Notes under the pieces: generated by a model | Told to the model about the DNA's origin: nothing | What the model saw: the letters and a program-made list of their open reading frames with translations, nothing else | Database searches by the model: none | Source: a sulfur-oxidizing endosymbiont of Gigantopelta aegis | Lineage (GTDB): Bacteria > Pseudomonadota > Gammaproteobacteria > GRL18 | Direction of reading: 5' to 3' | DNA: 64,000 nucleotides | Assembly (NCBI RefSeq): GCF_016097415.1 | Contig: NZ_JAEHGE010000001.1 | Coordinates: 3,860,610 to 3,924,609, forward strand | Program-made: the position numbers and the translations under genes | Part shown: piece by piece, positions 49,429-62,114 of the stretch | How the letters are laid out: every line of letters begins with the position of its first letter | How positions within the stretch are numbered: position 1 is the stretch's first letter

Positions 49429-49749
49429 TCAGTTATCCATGCGTACTTCACAAAGTTTCCCTTGCAAAGTACGCTGTGGCCTTTTTAATAAATCACGCTC
49501 CTGAATCACTTTTGCCAATTCTTTTTTCAGACGTTTTACTTCATCATAAATGTGTTCATCACTTCTATTGGCTACCGTCTTCACCGGTTTGGAATATTTA
49601 CTGATCCAGGTATGTAGAGTATTTACATTAACACCTAGCTCCCTGGCAGTCTGAGAAACGGGTTGATCCGTCTCATTAGCTAATTTGACAGCTGATTCTT
49701 TAAATTCTGATGTATAGCTTTTATTCGGTTTTTTTGTTTGATCATTCAT
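49429..49749 (-). CDS. IS3-family orfA (copy E), longest copy
   Basis: The 106-residue protein keeps six A after CGTCTG, so it includes the HTH and the leucine-zipper segment RLKKELAKVIQERDLLK. It ends [17 protein letters not shown] because the second A-run (TTATTAAAAAGG) has five A. With six the frame would end KKATAYFARETL, the usual IS3 OrfA ending, with an A6G -1 frameshift site into orfB. Confidence 0.85.
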   Translation of the reverse strand: MNDQTKKPNKSYTSEFKESAVKLANETDQPVSQTARELGVNVNTLHTWISKYSKPVKTVANRSDEHIYDEVKRLKKELAKVIQERDLLKRPQRTLQGKLCEVRMDN

Positions 49750-51323
49750 TTTAGGTCACACTTTTTATCTTTTAGTTATTTTAAGTTGTGTGTCCGGTTA
49801 AGTATAACCACATTATAGTCACCATAATCAGTAAGATAACAAATCGCTTTTTCTGGTTCAGACATATTAGGAAAAGGGTGTAAAAGCCATTTATCTTTCC
49901 AGTTTCCAATTTCCTGCATGTTTTCTAATCGATCTTTTATTATTTTTAATTTTATTTTATTTTTGATAAATCAGGGTGTTCTTTTTGCTGATCTGAAAAA
50001 TAGTTCCTGGAATCATTTAAAGTTCTCCGCTTTTCATCAACAGTTAAATCCTTTGTTATTCGAACATAAAAAGCATCACAGCTTCTATTTTTTATTTCGT
50101 TATGGAAAGCTGTTAAGCAGGTTGCTCTCATTCCAGAATCTTGATCTAAAAGAATCTGATTTTTCAACACCACTGAACAATTTATGTATAAAAAGAAATG
50201 TCCATACATCGTATATTCAGAATGGATCTGCATTCCATTTTGAGGCAATTTTTGTACTTGATAGAGAGCTTCTGATTCTTCTATATCATCACGAGAAATT
50301 GCATCCTTGTATGTTGCTGATATATCGGCACTTAAAGATGATCCATTTGTCTTTTGGATCTTGAATTTTTCACACTCTCTTTATAATCACCATTCAACCA
50401 GAATCTTGCATGTTTTCGATAGGCGTATTGGGCATTATAATCATTAACAGATAAAGCATTTTCTTCTATTTCAATAGGGCTAATACAAGGATCATAGTTT
50501 AAATTCATTTGAAATACGTAGCCCGTTTCATTGTCAGCACTACCGATTGCTGAAAGTTTAATATTTCGTTTATCTTCTCGTCTTGTCCAATTAACAATAT
50601 ATTCCTGTCTATCCACGCTAACATAAAGTCGCTTTATATTGCTTTTAATTAACCTCTGTTCTCTTTCTGATACAAAGGTCATGCACTGTTTATGCAGAAA
50701 ATCAATTTTTGCATAAACAGTCGCCATACTAACATCAGCAACTTCACAGATTCGCCTTAAAGGATTTATTCATTAGAAGTTTGAAAATAAGATTGTTTTT
50801 ATGAGGCTGTTTTGACCAGTTGTAGATTGTTTAACTGAAAATGTTTTCTTACAAGACTTGCATCGATAACGACTAGAACCTGATTTTGTTTTCCCAAAAG
50901 ACTGGTAAAATTCTTTTCCTAACTTAATACTAATGAGATTATTTTTACATGAATTATCAGGGCATGACACCTCTGGAGTTTCTTTTAAATATTCTTCAAT
51001 TCGCTGTAATTCATCCCAAATTCCTTGATTGCTCTTAACTGGGAATAACTCATTACAAGACTTGCAAATCAGTTTAGTAACTGGCTTTCGACTACCACTT
51101 GATAATTTGTAGCAGTCTTTTTGTGATTTATGGAGTTTAACTTGGCTTTCTGTGCTGGCAGGAACACCATAATTTTGGCACAATGGATTTTTGCAAAAAT
51201 TAACCTGAATATCGTTAATTTCAACTGGAATTCTTGGTTGTTTTATATCAGAAGATATTTTATCCATTTAGATATCCCCTTAAATGTTGATTTTACAAGA
51301 ATAATAGCTTAATTTATCGCATT

Positions 51324-51349
51324 TATCAACACCTTTATTTATCGGCTTG
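51324..51349 (-). repeat. Right terminal inverted repeat of the R-M element
   Basis: Reverse complement of the left repeat with a single mismatch. It lies 56 bp upstream of the start codon of the zinc-ribbon gene, so it may also contain or flank its promoter. Confidence 0.9.
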
Positions 51350-51476
51350 ACTCTTAACCAGGGGTTCATACTAGCAGAGTTTTGTGATTTCCTATCGGCT
51401 TTACTGGTTTTAAAGGGTGAAAAAATATACTTAGGTTTTTTCATTTTTATCGCATATTTATGTAATAATTAGACTT

Positions 51477-52328
51477 ATGAATATAGATACAATATCTCCG
51501 CTGAAACAATCAGAAAAAAGCGTTAATAATTGCTCCGATATTAGCCCGAGAGTTTCAAGAATACCAGCCTTTGATGATAATTATATCTGGTTTATTCATG
51601 GATTAGCGAATCTTCATGCGGAACAACAAATAATCATTGTCGATCCCGGTGAAGCAGCACCGGTTATTGAGGCAATCAAGGCCAATGACTATCAGCCACA
51701 GGCTATTTTTATTACTCATCACCATGCAGATCATACCGGCGGCATCAGTGAATTGCTAAAAACTTACAATATTCCAGTCTATGGCCCGCAAAACGAAACC
51801 ATTGAGTCGATTAATTTCACTCTCAATGAAGAGCTTTCTATCAATATGCCCGATATGGGTCTCAGTTTTGATGTGTTGGATGTCCCTGGGCACACGCGTG
51901 GTCACATCGCTTATGTTGGTCATCACTTACTTTTTATTGGAGATACTTTATTTGCTGGAGGTTGTGGGCGGATATTTGAAGGCACAAGTGAACAAATGCA
52001 CCATTCTCTGGCCAAGTTGCTCAAGCTAAGTGATGAAACAATGGTTTATTGCGCGCATGAATACACTACAGACAATCTTGTCTTCGCCCAGCGAGTTGAA
52101 CCAGATAATCAACAACTACAACAACGCATTGAAGATACACAAATTTTGCGTAATAACAATCAGTCCACTGTGCCTTCAAATCTTGCGCTAGAAAAACAGA
52201 CCAACCCCTTTTTACGTTTTGATATGGCTAGCGTACGCTCAGCCGCTGAAAATTTTGCAGGCCACCCGCTTACTACGCCTGCTGAAGTATTTAAAACTGT
52301 ACGCTACTGGAAAGACACTTTAGACTAA
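51477..52328 (+). CDS. gloB: Hydroxyacylglutathione hydrolase (glyoxalase II)
   Basis: The metallo-beta-lactamase-fold enzyme of 283 residues has the metal motif FITHHHADHTGG, DVPGHTRGHIAYV, LFIGDTLFAGGCGRIFEGT and CAHEYTTDNLVFA. The C-terminal glutathione-binding region ends TNPFLRFD...VFKTVRYWKD. It hydrolyses S-lactoylglutathione to lactate and glutathione in methylglyoxal detoxification. The N-terminus is about 25 residues longer than usual before SRIPAFDDNYIW, and no closer in-frame ATG exists. The gloB-mltD neighbourhood is common in gammaproteobacteria. Confidence 0.95.
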   Translation: MNIDTISPLKQSEKSVNNCSDISPRVSRIPAFDDNYIWFIHGLANLHAEQQIIIVDPGEAAPVIEAIKANDYQPQAIFITHHHADHTGGISELLKTYNIPVYGPQNETIESINFTLNEELSINMPDMGLSFDVLDVPGHTRGHIAYVGHHLLFIGDTLFAGGCGRIFEGTSEQMHHSLAKLLKLSDETMVYCAHEYTTDNLVFAQRVEPDNQQLQQRIEDTQILRNNNQSTVPSNLALEKQTNPFLRFDMASVRSAAENFAGHPLTTPAEVFKTVRYWKDTLD

Positions 52329-52380
52329 AAATAATATAATATCTCAATCACTCTATGCCCCTAAATAATGACCCTGAATA

Positions 52381-54060
52381 ATGACCCTAAATAAAATTAA
52401 TCTCGTTTTTTTGCTTTTTGTTTTTCTTCAAGGATGTAGCACAACAAATATACAGAACACGTCTACTGCTGACTCAAAGTCTTCTTTTGATATTAAATAT
52501 TTATTTGATTTCAATAGTGACGATCCCATCATCAACTCCACCAGTGAAATACTCCAATCATCAGCAGTAGAAACACAGGCCAGTATTGAACAACAGATGA
52601 GCGATTATTTAGCAAACCCTGAAACTAAACCATCATCGCCAGTGCAATATAATGATGTCTGGCAGCGTTTAAATAGCCTATATCAATTATCTGCTATTGA
52701 TAATCAACGCATTAGAAAACAGGAAATGATTTTTTTAAAAAATCCACTTAGAATTGAAACAATTTCTAAACGTGCCAGTCCTTTTTTACATTTTATAGTC
52801 GAAGAAGTAAACAAGCGGAATATGCCGGGAGAAATTGCCTTATTACCCATCATTGAAAGCAGTTTTAAAACCAATGCTTATTCATCCATGAGAGCCTCTG
52901 GCTTATGGCAGTTTGTGCCTGCCACAGGCAAGCATTTTGGTTTAAAACAAAACTGGTGGTATGACGGACGTCGTGATATTTATCATTCAACTCTCGCTGC
53001 TCTTACTTATTTAGAACAATTAAATCGTTATTATAAGGGCGATTGGTTGTTGGCCTTAGCGGCCTATAATGCTGGTGCAGGTAATATTAACAAGGCCATT
53101 AAAAAGAATTTAAAACTCGGTAAGCCGACTGATTATTGGTCTTTATCATTACCACGAGAAACATTCAAATATGTGCCTAAATTGTTGGCCATCGCTAAAA
53201 TCATTAATAATCACGCCGCATTGGGCATTCATTTAAACCCCATTGAAAACCAGCCACGTTTAATGATCATTAATACACATTCGCAAATTGATCTATCCAG
53301 AGTTGCGAAAATGGCCAATATTAGTTTAAAGGAATTACGTCACTACAACCCCGGATTCAAACAATGGGCTACCGATCCCGAAGGGCCACATCATTTGTTT
53401 ATTCCTATTGAAAATGTGACTCAGTTTGAACAACAATTGGCACTACTTGATGATAAGGATCGAGTGCAATGGTATCGACATAAAATTCGTTCTGGTGAAA
53501 GCCTCAGTGTGATTGCCCGAAAATACCGAGTATCCGTCTCTGTCTTGAAAACAGCTAATCATTTAAAAAACTCTCGTATTCGTGCCGGTAAATACCTTAT
53601 GGTACCTTCTCGTGGTGATAATAATAAGGGATTATTAGCAGAAAGCTCTAAGGGCAGAATCAAGAAAAGTTCTCTCACAGCCAAACAAAGAAAAAACCTG
53701 CAGACTTATAATGTTAAAGCGGGCGATTCTTTTTGGAAAATTGCACATCGTTTGCAAATCTCCCATAAGAAATTAGCTTCTTTAAATGGCTTATCAACGC
53801 GTGACACCTTATCACTTGGACAAGTACTTTACATTCAACCTCAGGATAACGGGCAAGCACTAGCTCATAACAAGCAAACATCCAACAATCAATCAACACA
53901 TTACAAAGTAAAGTCAGGTGATTCACTTTATACTATTTCCAAACAGTTTAATGTCTCCATTAATGATCTCAAGCGCTGGAATCATGCCACCTTGAAAAAG
54001 TATCTCAAACCCGGTCAAGAACTAAAGATAGTTGAATTAGCATCGGCCAAGGTAAACTAA
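52381..54060 (+). CDS. mltD: Membrane-bound lytic murein transglycosylase D
   Basis: This 559-residue lipoprotein has a signal ending LQGC (lipobox). The SLT catalytic domain has Glu in LLPIIESSFKTNAYS (about residue 158) and SGLWQFVPATGKHFGL, LALAAYNAGAGNINKAI. Three LysM peptidoglycan-binding modules follow at about 366-410 (HKIRSGESLS), 441-485 (YNVKAGDSFW) and 506-551 (YKVKSGDSLY). It cleaves glycan strands forming 1,6-anhydro ends at the outer membrane. Its stop TAA shares a base with the next ATG (TAATG). Confidence 0.95.
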   Translation: MTLNKINLVFLLFVFLQGCSTTNIQNTSTADSKSSFDIKYLFDFNSDDPIINSTSEILQSSAVETQASIEQQMSDYLANPETKPSSPVQYNDVWQRLNSLYQLSAIDNQRIRKQEMIFLKNPLRIETISKRASPFLHFIVEEVNKRNMPGEIALLPIIESSFKTNAYSSMRASGLWQFVPATGKHFGLKQNWWYDGRRDIYHSTLAALTYLEQLNRYYKGDWLLALAAYNAGAGNINKAIKKNLKLGKPTDYWSLSLPRETFKYVPKLLAIAKIINNHAALGIHLNPIENQPRLMIINTHSQIDLSRVAKMANISLKELRHYNPGFKQWATDPEGPHHLFIPIENVTQFEQQLALLDDKDRVQWYRHKIRSGESLSVIARKYRVSVSVLKTANHLKNSRIRAGKYLMVPSRGDNNKGLLAESSKGRIKKSSLTAKQRKNLQTYNVKAGDSFWKIAHRLQISHKKLASLNGLSTRDTLSLGQVLYIQPQDNGQALAHNKQTSNNQSTHYKVKSGDSLYTISKQFNVSINDLKRWNHATLKKYLKPGQELKIVELASAKVN

Positions 54061-54374
54061 TGCCAACTTATACATTCAAGGTTTGTCAGGATGTGAATCA
54101 TAAAGCGTGTCAAACTTATCCCCTGGAACGCGCACAAAGTATTTTTAAAAACCTACAACTCCAAGGGGTTTCAACACAGTCTAAATGTGGTGGCAAAGCC
54201 CTTTGTGGTGGATGCCGCATTCAGATCTTATCAGATAACAAATATTGCAATGCCCCTGTTGCAGAAGAAAAAAGCCAGCTATCTTCGGAGCAATTAGCGC
54301 AAGGCTGGCGGCTTTCATGCCAACTTTATAGTCTCAGAGACATTGAGTTTTCCCTACCAGTGGCAATAGATTAA
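54060..54374 (+). CDS. 2Fe-2S ferredoxin-like protein
   Basis: The 104-residue protein has the plant-type cluster motif KCGGKALCGGCRI (Cys-x5-Cys-x2-Cys) and a fourth Cys in GWRLSCQL near residue 86. It begins one base into the mltD stop, so translation is probably coupled. An electron-transfer or assembly role is likely; the partner is not evident here. Length is near that of a single ferredoxin domain. Confidence 0.82.
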   Translation: MPTYTFKVCQDVNHKACQTYPLERAQSIFKNLQLQGVSTQSKCGGKALCGGCRIQILSDNKYCNAPVAEEKSQLSSEQLAQGWRLSCQLYSLRDIEFSLPVAID

Positions 54375-54438
54375 AGTTATCTGTTAAAACAAGCTAAAAC
54401 AATTTGTATTTATTTAAACCATTGCCTATACTTTTTTC

Positions 54439-55311
54439 ATGTTAACTTCTTCCTACAAACGCTTTCTGGCGACTTGCTTTATTAGTATTTCACTAATTAT
54501 ACTTTCTGCCTGCTCATCGATGCTGTCATCTACGGCCAATAAACTGGCAAGCAATTTATCCTATACCATTTTAAATTCTGATGATCCACAAACAGTAGCA
54601 GACGGTGCTCCAGCCTATTTGTTATTGATGGATAGCTTTTTGCTGGAATCTAATAATAATCCTAAACTGCTTCAATCTGCAGCCAGTCTCTATAGTGCCT
54701 ATGCAGGTGTGTTTGTAAACAGTGAAACACGTGCTGCAAAAATGACGGATAAAGCGCTTAATTATGCACTTGAAGCTTTATGTATTGAAAACAAAAAAAA
54801 CTGTCATATTCGCAAACTGCATTATCACGATTTTGCTCAACAAGCTGCCACAATCAATAAAACTAATCTTAATTCATGGTATGTTCTGGGTTCGACCTGG
54901 GCAGGTTGGATTAAAGCCAATAGCAGTAATATGTCAGCCATTGCAGAACTACCCAAAGTCACCTTAATCATGGAAAAAATCATTGCCATAGACGAAGACT
55001 GGCAAGATGGTCAGACGCATTTATATCTGGGCGTATTGAAAACTCTATTGCCTCCCGCATTGGGCGGCAAACCTGAACAAAGTCAGGCACATTTTAAGAA
55101 AGTCATTAACCTATCTCAAGGTAAAAACCTGATGGCTAAGGTACTCTATGCAGAGAAATATGCTAGGCTTTTATTTGAACAAGCACTGCATGACAGGCTG
55201 TTAAATGAAGTGATTGCAGCTGATCCTTATGCAGAAAATTTAACCTTGATGAATGTTCTCGCACAAAAAAAAGCCCATGAGCTACTTGCTACTTCAAATG
55301 AATATTTTTAA
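54439..55311 (+). CDS. TRAP transporter TatT component (T-component lipoprotein)
   Basis: The 290-residue protein has a signal peptide with lipobox LSAC and matches the TAtT family: LNSDDPQTVADGAPAYLLLM, YAGVFVNSETRAAKMTDKAL and TLLPPALGGKPEQSQAHFKK. TatT proteins form TPR-like trimers that pair with a DctP-type binding protein in the periplasm. The dctP remnant follows 40 bp downstream. The gene itself is intact although its partner system is broken. Confidence 0.88.
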   Translation: MLTSSYKRFLATCFISISLIILSACSSMLSSTANKLASNLSYTILNSDDPQTVADGAPAYLLLMDSFLLESNNNPKLLQSAASLYSAYAGVFVNSETRAAKMTDKALNYALEALCIENKKNCHIRKLHYHDFAQQAATINKTNLNSWYVLGSTWAGWIKANSSNMSAIAELPKVTLIMEKIIAIDEDWQDGQTHLYLGVLKTLLPPALGGKPEQSQAHFKKVINLSQGKNLMAKVLYAEKYARLLFEQALHDRLLNEVIAADPYAENLTLMNVLAQKKAHELLATSNEYF

Positions 55312-55402
55312 TTAAATTACAACTAGAGCTATCGACCCAATACAAACACTTATGAATAAACACTTCCTTCCTTTCTTTATTATTTTACTCGCCCTAATAT
55401 TT

Positions 55403-56911
55403 AATGTGGCTATACTTAACCGGACACACAACTTAAAATAACTAAAAGATAAAAAGTGTGACCTAAAATGAATGATCAAACAAAAAAACCGAATAAAAGC
55501 TATACATCAGAATTTAAAGAATCAGCTGTCAAATTAGCTAATGAGACGGATCAACCCGTTTCTCAGACTGCCAGGGAGCTAGGTGTTAATGTAAATACTC
55601 TACATACCTGGATCAGTAAATATTCCAAACCGGTGAAGACGGTAGCCAATAGAAGTGATGAACACATTTATGATGAAGTAAAACGTCTGAAAAAGAATTG
55701 GCAAAAGTGATTCAGGAGCGTGATTTATTAAAAAGGCCACAGCGTACTTTGCAAGGGAAACTTTGTGAAGTACGCATGGATAACGATCAGGCTAAAGATT
55801 ACCCGGTAACGATTCTGTGCCGTTTTATGGATGTTTCCGTAGTTGCTATTATGATTGGGTTAGCTCTCCTAAAACGGATAGAGAGAAAGAAAATGAAGCG
55901 CTTACTGAGCAGCTAAAAAACTGTTTGAAGACAGTCGCAAGACTTATGGAACCCGTCGTCTTAAAAGAAAACTGGCTGAAAAAGGCGTTCATATAAGCCG
56001 CCGGAGGTGGTCGATTAATGAAAAAGCCGGTTTGTTTTGTAAAACGAAGAGACGCTTTAAAGCGACGACTAATTCCAAGCATAATAAGCGTATATCTCCA
56101 AATTTACTGGAAAGAGAGTTTACTGTCTCTCAACCTGATCGCTACTATGTGGGTGATATTACCTATATTGCCACCAAGGAAGGCTGGTTATATTTAGCGG
56201 TTGTCATTGACTTATTCTCTAGGCAAATTGTTGGCTGGTCGATGGATGAGCGAATGAAAGCCAAGCTAGTCAATGATGCTTTACTGATGGCCATATGGAA
56301 GCGTAAACCAATGGATGGATTGCTTTGGCATACTGACCGAGGTAGCCAATATGCCTCTGATAGTCATAGAAAAATATTGTCGGATCATAACATAATTCAG
56401 TCTATGAGCCGCAAAGGAAATTGCTGGGACAATGCTGTATCAGAGAGCTTCTTTCATAGTTTGAAAACTGAATTGACGCACCATTGTCGATTCAAAACCA
56501 GAGTAGAAGCAAAGCAGGCAATATTTGAATATATTGAGGTATTTTATAATCGGGAGCGACTTCATTCGGCTAATGATTATTTGTCACCAGTCGATTATGA
56601 AATACAGCAGGAAATAGCTTAAATCGATTGATTGAAGAGGGTAAAAGGCGACATAAATGCCGCCCATTACCGTTGACGGCCATCGGCTCCTCAGCCTGTG
56701 CCGTGAAGATATTGTAACAGGATCATTACCGTTGTGAAAATACCTTGGGTGAATGGAACGGCTCTATCGTTCCAGAGGGCAAAGCCCTTTCTCTTCATCT
56801 GTTTAAAGTTAACATGAGAAACTAAAATGATAGGAAATACAAAATGACAAAAATCACTTGAAACAGCCAAAAAATATTTAGAAAACTGTCCGGAAAAGTG
56901 TTGACACATCA
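55403..56911 (+). mobile_element. IS3-family element copy F (full length)
   Basis: Both termini are present. orfA (55468-55710) is short because of a five-A run. orfB is split upstream of a clean 196-residue DDE frame (56032-56622), with extra losses at GGATAACGATC (55783) and CCGGAGGTGG (about 56005). It sits in dctP, with the flanking part of the gene deleted and no target duplication. Confidence 0.93.
56032..56622 (+). pseudogene. IS3-family orfB core (copy F)
   Basis: This frame holds the complete catalytic domain from [20 protein letters not shown] to the C-terminus, identical in protein sequence to copies A, B, C and E over 196 residues. The HTH-bearing N-terminus lies upstream in other frames. 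Confidence 0.88.
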
Positions 56912-57464
56912 TGATAAGATATCACAGGAAACCCTGCAATCATTTGGTGTCATACCCATTCCCCTTCCCTATGGTGATGTACTAGCGGGACTGCAAACCG
57001 GGCTTATCGATACGGTTGCCATGTCACCCATTGGGGCAATTGCTCTGCAATGGTATACCCAAATTAAATACATTACTGACATGCCCTTGCTCTATTCATT
57101 GGGGATTTTAGCGCTTAATAAAAAGCCTTTAATAAAATGTCTTCTGCTGATCAAAAATTGTTAGACAAGTGATGCAACAGGCTTTTGATAAAATAGAAGT
57201 GACCAACCGAAAAATAATGTTGATGCCTTAGCGGTCTTAAAACAATCTGGAATCAAGTTTATCAAACCTACAGAGGCAGAATACCAACAATGGCAACAAC
57301 TATCAGACAAAGCCAATGAACAATTAGTCTCATCTGGCATACTCGATGCGCAGCTCGTTAAAAAAGTAGAACAGCTTTTATATGAGTTTCGCCATTAAAT
57401 ATATCGGCATTAGTAATAATTGATTTAAGAGTCAAGGGCTAATGGCTAAAGGGCAGGATTATCA

Positions 57465-59384
<1,920 letters not shown>

Positions 59385-59429
59385 CATAACGACAAAAAGA
59401 TCATTTGCTTTGCTCATTGGTTTTATACA

Positions 59430-60710
59430 ATGATATTTCTTATTGTTCTTAGCCTCTTAGTGCTCGCCTGGTTTGGTGCCCCCCTATTCACCCTGATCTT
59501 ATCCGTGGCAATCATTGGCTTTAGCGTTCAGGATGTCGATCTCACTGTTATTCCCATAGAATTTTATCGCATCACTAATACCCCGCTATTACTGGCACTG
59601 CCTTTGTTTACTTTTAGTGGCTATTTAATGGGTGAAAGTAACACCTCACATCGTATTGTGCGTTTATCCAGTGCAATCTTCGGCTGGTTACCTTCAAATT
59701 TAGTATTAATCACTCTTGTTACCAGCGCCTTATTTACCGCATTTACGGGCGCTACGGGCGTTACGATTGTTGCTCTGGGTGCTTTGCTTTACCCCGCATT
59801 AAAACAATCGGGTTATAGTGAACAATTTTCTTTAGGTTTAATTACAACATCCGGTAGCTTAGGGCTTCTACTTGCCCCCTCCCTGCCTTTAATCCTTTAT
59901 GTTGTCATCGTTCAACAACTTGATTTAGACCAAAGCATCAGTATTAAGCAAGTCTTTCTCGCAGGTATATTGCCAACATTGCTGATGATATTTAGCTTGT
60001 TTCTATGGAGCATCTGGGTCACACGAAAAACTCCCATAAAACGATCAAAAGTCAGTTTTAAAGAATTAACCGCAGCATTAAATGAGTCCAAATGGGAACT
60101 TCCAATGCCGTTCTTTATCCTTGGGGGTATTTTCTCTGGTGTATTTGCTGTGTCAGAGGCAGCGGCAATCACAGCCTTATACATTATTATTGTTGAAGTC
60201 TTCATCTTAAAAGAAGTAAAAATTAGCCAATTACCCACAATCATCCAGCAATCGATGACCATGATAGGCAGTATTATACTTATTCTTGCCTGTGCGTTGG
60301 CGATGACTAATTATTTAATTGATGCAGAGATTCCGGTATTGTTATTTGAGTGGATCAATCAACATATTAGCAGCCCAATTACCTTTCTCTTATTATTAAA
60401 TGTATTTTTATTAGTCTTAGGGGCTATTCTTGACATCTTTTCAGCCATTGTCATTATGTCGCCCATTATTGTACCTGTGGCGATTAATTTTGGTATTCAT
60501 CCAGTGCATCTAGGGATGATTTTTCTGGCTAATATGCAATTAGGCTATTTAACACCACCGGTTGGGATGAATTTATTTATCGCAAGTTATCGCTTTAAGA
60601 AGCCTATTTTCGATATTTATCGCTCAACTATTGTTATGATGTTGATACTTTTGCTTTGTGTGCTTATTATTACCTATGTACCTGCCTTAAGTTTATTTTT
60701 TATAGAATAA
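59430..60710 (+). CDS. dctM: TRAP transporter large permease DctM
   Basis: The 426-residue membrane protein has about 12 segments and DctM signatures: FTFSGYLMGESN, TSALFTAFTGATGVTIVALG, LGLITTSGSLGLLLAPSLPL, and near the C-terminus AILDIFSAIVIMSPIIVPVA, then MIFLANMQLGYLTPPVGMNL. It is the ion-coupled transport subunit for organic acids in TRAP systems. It is intact, but with dctP and dctQ destroyed it probably has no working partner unless complemented elsewhere. Confidence 0.93.
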   Translation: MIFLIVLSLLVLAWFGAPLFTLILSVAIIGFSVQDVDLTVIPIEFYRITNTPLLLALPLFTFSGYLMGESNTSHRIVRLSSAIFGWLPSNLVLITLVTSALFTAFTGATGVTIVALGALLYPALKQSGYSEQFSLGLITTSGSLGLLLAPSLPLILYVVIVQQLDLDQSISIKQVFLAGILPTLLMIFSLFLWSIWVTRKTPIKRSKVSFKELTAALNESKWELPMPFFILGGIFSGVFAVSEAAAITALYIIIVEVFILKEVKISQLPTIIQQSMTMIGSIILILACALAMTNYLIDAEIPVLLFEWINQHISSPITFLLLLNVFLLVLGAILDIFSAIVIMSPIIVPVAINFGIHPVHLGMIFLANMQLGYLTPPVGMNLFIASYRFKKPIFDIYRSTIVMMLILLLCVLIITYVPALSLFFIE

Positions 60711-60731
60711 TTAAATAACAACCAACACAAA

Positions 60732-60785
60732 AATAACAATAACAATAACAATAACAATAACAATAACAATAACAATAACAATAAC
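60732..60785. repeat. Hexanucleotide repeat AATAAC x9
   Basis: Nine perfect units span 54 bp between dctM and the diguanylate cyclase gene, ending 27 bp before its ATG. There is no other feature in the 102-bp gap, so the array lies in or just downstream of any promoter for that gene. Confidence 0.97.
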
Positions 60786-60812
60786 TCTTACACCAACAAG
60801 GCTCTAAATTTT

Positions 60813-62114
60813 ATGAAAGTGTTGATAGTGGAACGCTCAAGGCTACAACAAACCGTATTATCACGCATTTTTTCTGGCGAAGGTGTCATCGTGTCAGTGG
60901 TCCATGATTATCATCATGCCTTACAGCGTCTTGCAGACGAAAAAATCGATATTGTCTGTACTGCCTATCAACTTGAAGCTGACAAAAGTGGTGTCGATTT
61001 AGCCACTGAAATCCGTAAAATAAAAAAATACCGCGACATACCAATAATGTTAATGGCTTCTAATATTAAACATTTATCAACACTTGATGCCTATAATGCG
61101 GGTGTGACAGAAATTTTTGATCGGTCAAACTTTGAAGAATTATCCAACAATATTCAGTCCTTATTAAATCGCCGCGTCTGTTCAATCAATGCACACATAT
61201 TGTACATCGAAGACAGTAAAACTGCCGCCATACTGACGATGCGTGACTTAGAAGCTTGTAACATGACCTTTGATCACTATATTAGCGCTGATGAGGCAAT
61301 TATTGCCTATAAAAACAATCAGGACATTTACGATATGGTTATCACTGATGTCGTGGTAGAGGGTAAATTGGATGGCCTGGGCTTTGTAAGAGAGTTAAGA
61401 AAAATAACGCCTGAAAATTATAAAATGCCGGTACTTGCCGTTTCAGGTCTTGATGATGTGTCACGACGAGTCGAATTATTACGCTCAGGGGCTAATGATT
61501 ATATAGTCAAACCCTATGTTAAAGACGAGTTATTAGTCCGTGTAAAGAACCTGATAACCACCAAAAATTTATTTGATCAGGTTGAGATACAGCAAGATTT
61601 ACTCTATAAACAAGCAATGCAAGATCACCTGACGGGTTTATATAATCGTCATGCAATGGAAACCTTACTCCCTAAGTTTTGTAGTTCTGCAATTCGTCAC
61701 CAAAAACCCATTGGCATTCTATTTTTCGATATTGATCATTTCAAACAAGTTAATGATACTCATGGCCATCTTGTTGGGGATAATGTACTCATTCAAATGG
61801 GTAAATTGATTTTATCTAATTTTAGATCTGAAGATTTCAGCGCACGTTATGGTGGTGAGGAATTTATTGTTATTTTATACGATACGGATTATGAACAAAC
61901 TTTGACCATCGCAGAAAAATTCAGAAAGAATATAGAGTTCCATGATTTCTCAGACATTAAAATCACCATCAGTATTGGTGCGATCAACACGTTTTTAAAT
62001 GAAAACTCGGATATTAATGAACTGTTTAAGGTGGCTGATAAAATTCTATATGAAGCAAAAGAATCAGGCAGAAACAAAGTGTGTTCGTTTGATTTAACGA
62101 ATAGGGCAAACTAA
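60813..62114 (+). CDS. Response regulator with two receiver domains and GGDEF output (diguanylate cyclase)
   Basis: 433 residues. The first receiver (1-120) is degenerate: the acidic pair reads VERS, the phospho-acceptor position is VCTAYQL (Ala for Asp), and the KP motif is FDRSN. The second receiver (about 130-250) is canonical: [16 protein letters not shown] with Asp, VSGLDD, YIVKPY. The GGDEF domain (about 270-425) has RYGGEEFIV as active site and an RSED inhibitory I-site five residues before it. It should make cyclic di-GMP when phosphorylated at the second receiver. Its stop overlaps that of pyrF (convergent, CTAA). Confidence 0.93.
   Translation: MKVLIVERSRLQQTVLSRIFSGEGVIVSVVHDYHHALQRLADEKIDIVCTAYQLEADKSGVDLATEIRKIKKYRDIPIMLMASNIKHLSTLDAYNAGVTEIFDRSNFEELSNNIQSLLNRRVCSINAHILYIEDSKTAAILTMRDLEACNMTFDHYISADEAIIAYKNNQDIYDMVITDVVVEGKLDGLGFVRELRKITPENYKMPVLAVSGLDDVSRRVELLRSGANDYIVKPYVKDELLVRVKNLITTKNLFDQVEIQQDLLYKQAMQDHLTGLYNRHAMETLLPKFCSSAIRHQKPIGILFFDIDHFKQVNDTHGHLVGDNVLIQMGKLILSNFRSEDFSARYGGEEFIVILYDTDYEQTLTIAEKFRKNIEFHDFSDIKITISIGAINTFLNENSDINELFKVADKILYEAKESGRNKVCSFDLTNRAN

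Larger units (their letters stand above)
55352..57398 (+). pseudogene. dctP: TRAP substrate-binding protein DctP, disrupted by IS3 copy F
   Basis: The first 17 codons (MNKHFLPFFIILLALIF) are a signal peptide start. IS3 copy F follows. After it the C-terminal third resumes: SQETLQSFGVIPIPLPYGDV, GLQTGLIDTVAMSPIGAIAL and WYTQIKYITDMPLLYSLG, typical of DctP. About 150 residues are missing between. Three further one-base losses lie near 57127, 57165 and 57214, after which EAEYQQWQQLSDKANEQLV completes the protein at 57398. Non-functional. Confidence 0.88.

Noticed and set aside
60732-60785. Regular short repeats considered as a CRISPR or iteron array
   Set aside because: A contiguous 6-bp unit with no spacers and no replication genes; it is a microsatellite.
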